Positions 61,726-64,000 of a stretch of DNA of 64,000 nt are shown here, one piece after another. Each line of letters begins with the position of its first letter. Within the stretch, counting starts at the first letter, position 1. This stretch comes from JAOTWJ01 sp036398175 (GTDB lineage: Bacteria > Gemmatimonadota > Gemmatimonadetes > Gemmatimonadales > GWC2-71-9): NCBI GenBank assembly GCA_036398175.1, contig DASWHL010000115.1:1-64000 (forward strand), written 5' to 3'. The notes beneath the pieces are model-generated. The model made no database searches, was not told the origin of the DNA, and worked only from the letters and a program-made list of their open reading frames with translations. Position numbers and translations under genes: made by a program.

Positions 61726-63222
61726 CTAGAGCGCCTCCCAGATCCGGGCGCGCAGCGTGGCGACCACGGCCGGCAGGGGCTCCCCCGCGTCCACCAGCTC
61801 GACGTGGTCGGACGACCACTCGGTGTTCCAGAGAATCCGCGCCCGCGCGCGCACGTAGGGCTCGGGCTCCCCGGGCTTCCGGAGCACCGCGGTCTCGGGG
61901 TCCACCCGCAGCGCGAGCACCAGGTCCGGGGGCGAGAGCCGCGCGTAGTAGCGGGACTCCAGACGGCGCAGCAGCGTGGCCAGTGGCCCGGAGGCGTCGG
62001 TGGCCACGCCCTGCGCGTAGCTGGGCCCCACGAGGGCGCGGTTTTCGGGAATCGGATACCGCTCGCAGATGACGATCGCGCCCGCGGCGGCGCGGCGGCG
62101 CAGGCGCCGATGGAGCAGGAAGCGGTCACGGGCCGTGCAGACGCATCGCAGCAGCGTCAGGTGCCCGTCCCGCACGCGGCGCCCGCGATGCGGCAGGACC
62201 GCAGCCAGCCGCCGCGCGAGCTTCACGGCCGCGCCGATCGCCAGCGTTACCGCCGTGCGCGGCGGGCGGCCCATGTGGGCGTGCTCGACGTCCAGCTCCG
62301 GGGTGAGCCACGACTCCAGTGCGCGCGCGCACGTGGACTTTCCCGACCCGTCCGGCCCGACCAGCGCGATCACCGCGCCTCCGGTTGCCAGGTGCTTTCC
62401 GCCGCGCGCCGGCCGGGCCCCGAGCGCCCGCGCGGCCGCCCGCGCGACCCTCCGGACAGCCACGGTGGCCGGTGGGCGGCGGGCGTGCGCGGTGAGCCGC
62501 CGCTCGAGCAGCATGCGCGTCGCGACGCGGCGCCACGCGGGCGCGCCCGGCTCCAGCGTGGCGAGGCAGGCGTCCAGGCACGCGCGGTCCATTTCGGGAA
62601 CGTGCCGCTCGATCGTCTCCAGAAGGGCCGCGCGGCCCACCCCGTGCCGCACGTGCGCCAGCTCCGCGCGCGTCGTTCGGAGCCATGGCGGGTCGCCACG
62701 CCGCACGAGATCGCGGACGTCGTGCTGCAGCGTGCCCCGCACCACGAGGAGCAGGAGCGCGAACTCCGGCGCGGGAACCCGGAACGGCATCCCACGCACC
62801 GCCGACGCCAGCACCGCCGCTTCGATGGGCAGGCGCGTATGCCGGGCCCATGGGCGACCCACCACGAGCTGAAAGTGCGCGTGCACGTGGATCAGTCGCC
62901 CGAGCGCGGGGTCCGGGGCCAGGTAGCTCAGGACGCCCGGCACCTCCAGGCCGGGCGGAGCGACCGCCTCCCGAAAGCCCAGGCCGGCGAGCACCCGCGC
63001 GAACACCACCGCGCTCGACCGGTCAATCAGGAGATCGAGGTCGCCGAGACCAGCCGCCCACCGATCCCGCCCCGCCAGGCCCTTCCACTGGCAGTAGCGG
63101 ATGCCCGTGGCCTCGAGGACGGCCCCAAGCTCCGCCACGAGCGCGCTCGCGGGCGGCCGGGCCCGTGGGGCCGCCCGCGGCGCGGGAGGGTCCAGGACGG
63201 CGCCGTCCAGCGTCAATGGCAT
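61726..63222 (-). CDS. Fusion of nucleotidyltransferase-like and thymidylate kinase-like domains
   Basis: The 498-residue protein joins an N-terminal nucleotidyltransferase-type domain (YCQWKGLAGRDRWAAGLGDLDLLID near 45-70) to a C-terminal P-loop kinase (Walker A GPDGSGKST, about 285-293; VICERYPIPEN near 385). The same two domain types are encoded as separate overlapping genes at 54638-55660 and 55644-56288, so the fusion supports a joint reaction. It overlaps the phosphoesterase gene by 10 bases. Confidence 0.82.
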   Translation of the reverse strand: MPLTLDGAVLDPPAPRAAPRARPPASALVAELGAVLEATGIRYCQWKGLAGRDRWAAGLGDLDLLIDRSSAVVFARVLAGLGFREAVAPPGLEVPGVLSYLAPDPALGRLIHVHAHFQLVVGRPWARHTRLPIEAAVLASAVRGMPFRVPAPEFALLLLVVRGTLQHDVRDLVRRGDPPWLRTTRAELAHVRHGVGRAALLETIERHVPEMDRACLDACLATLEPGAPAWRRVATRMLLERRLTAHARRPPATVAVRRVARAAARALGARPARGGKHLATGGAVIALVGPDGSGKSTCARALESWLTPELDVEHAHMGRPPRTAVTLAIGAAVKLARRLAAVLPHRGRRVRDGHLTLLRCVCTARDRFLLHRRLRRRAAAGAIVICERYPIPENRALVGPSYAQGVATDASGPLATLLRRLESRYYARLSPPDLVLALRVDPETAVLRKPGEPEPYVRARARILWNTEWSSDHVELVDAGEPLPAVVATLRARIWEAL

Positions 63223-64000
63223 GCGCCGGAGCCCGAATCGGTGAAGCTCTCTCCGGCCACCGGCAGGAATTCCCAGTCATAGCCACCGGCGCGGAGGGTG
63301 AGCGTGAGCACGCCGAACACGGCCGCCCGCACCTCGCTCTGGGGGTGAATCGCGAGCGTGGGCAACTCGATGCTCTCCCCTCCCGTCCCCACCGTGAACT
63401 GACGAATGCCGCCCGCATCGTCGCGCGTTCCATCCGGGCGCATCGGCGCCATGCGCTCGTAGTGGTGTTCCTGGCCGTTCACCACGACGTCCACACCCGC
63501 CGCCTGCAGCCGATCCCAGATCACCTTCCGGCTCGGGTTGCTGGTGTAGCCGTCGAAGTTCGACGACAGGAAGAGCGGCACATGCCAGAGCGCGATGGCG
63601 CACGCCTTGTCGTTCGCCGCGAGATCCTCGACCAACCACGTGTCCTGCGGCGAGCCCGCCGCGAACGACACGTAATTCCGATTGTCGTTGAGCACGATCA
63701 CGTGCCAGTCGCCCACGTCCACGCTGTAGTAGCCCAGGTCCCGCGGCCCGGCCCGCGCGCCGAAGTAGTCGAACGCCCCGCCGGCGTCGCCCGTGCCGTA
63801 TTCGTGATTTCCGAGCACCGCGAACGTGCGGCTCCGGTGGCGGCCCCAGGTGGGGTCGTAGCACTGCGTGTAGTCGGCGAACGTCCCGTCCGGGAACGCG
63901 TTGTCGCCCAGCGCCGCCACCCAGCCGGGCCGTCCATCCAACAGCGCCGCCGTCGCCTCGTCATTGTCATTGGTGCACTTGGCAATGTTGCCGGCGCCCG
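63213..64000 (-). CDS. Calcineurin-like metallophosphoesterase (5' end outside window)
   Basis: Reading into the window from base 64000 gives KCTNDNDEATAALL and then the metallophosphoesterase motifs VAALGDNAFP (GDN), LGNHEYG (GNHE), LWHVPLF and GQEHHYER. The frame is open to the edge, so the N-terminus, including the first D-x-H motif and probably a signal peptide, is missing. It resembles acid-phosphatase/purple-phosphatase proteins that dephosphorylate surface glycans or phosphate esters. Confidence 0.85.
   Translation of the reverse strand, partial: GAGNIAKCTNDNDEATAALLDGRPGWVAALGDNAFPDGTFADYTQCYDPTWGRHRSRTFAVLGNHEYGTGDAGGAFDYFGARAGPRDLGYYSVDVGDWHVIVLNDNRNYVSFAAGSPQDTWLVEDLAANDKACAIALWHVPLFLSSNFDGYTSNPSRKVIWDRLQAAGVDVVVNGQEHHYERMAPMRPDGTRDDAGGIRQFTVGTGGESIELPTLAIHPQSEVRAAVFGVLTLTLRAGGYDWEFLPVAGESFTDSGSGACH

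Noticed and set aside
1..64000. tRNA, rRNA, CRISPR or insertion sequence
   Set aside because: Gene gaps are short and none shows a cloverleaf T-loop, regular spaced repeats, transposase ORF or terminal repeats.

Overview
The window is about 70% GC, densely coded and lacks mobile elements, CRISPR arrays and tRNA or rRNA genes. Gene content points to Gemmatimonadota or a close soil relative. The signs are ADOP-type FtsX permeases, one of them linked to PadR, TolB-like propeller proteins, signal peptides ending in A-Q, a bacillithiol-type deacetylase and a stressosome-like RST module. This placement is inference; no marker gene is present.

Layout. 1-7277: a cut-off ADOP permease, a relic of a kinase/TolB C-terminus, two divergent GcvT/DmdA-like folate enzymes and two tandem PYROXD2/CrtI-like FAD oxidoreductases. 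7312-16807: a zinc-ribbon protein, a radical SAM protein, a beta-lactamase-fold serine hydrolase, a HigBA-like toxin-antitoxin pair and two ADOP permeases, one coupled to PadR. 16873-23853: MsrQ-MsrP methionine sulfoxide repair, a very large NtrY-like histidine kinase, a creatininase-family hydrolase and a small secreted protein. 23960-33432: a TolC/MacA/MacB-like exporter with one ATPase, two permeases, a lipoprotein and a second permease pair. 33571-36858: BshB1-like deacetylase, a TolB-like propeller and a secreted protein.

36930-47878 is the most interesting part. Two tandem PP2C phosphatases and a small Arg-rich repeat protein precede an operon of RsbR, RsbS, RsbT, RsbX, a sigma54 enhancer-binding protein and a TPR protein. 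A consensus sigma54 promoter (TGGCAC-N5-TTGC, 39164-39178) lies in front of that operon. A diguanylate cyclase follows, and then a sigma70-type promoter with a GEMM-I cyclic-dinucleotide riboswitch (45485-45582). The riboswitch controls a lipoprotein with four BIG2 domains and a beta-helix. Read together, this looks like a stress-sensing partner-switching module wired to sigma54 and cyclic-dinucleotide signalling, with a surface protein as output. The riboswitch has A, not G, at the ligand-contacting position equivalent to G20 of Vc2, the change known from cGAMP-responsive GEMM-Ib switches.

48129-64000 is an exopolysaccharide locus. One asparagine synthase-like amidotransferase is on the plus strand. 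A long, tightly packed minus-strand run follows: flippase, O-antigen-ligase-like polymerase, two glycosyltransferases, deacetylase, ATP-grasp enzyme, a second amidotransferase, three P-loop kinase domains and two nucleotidyltransferase-like domains. A 5'-truncated metallophosphoesterase ends the window.
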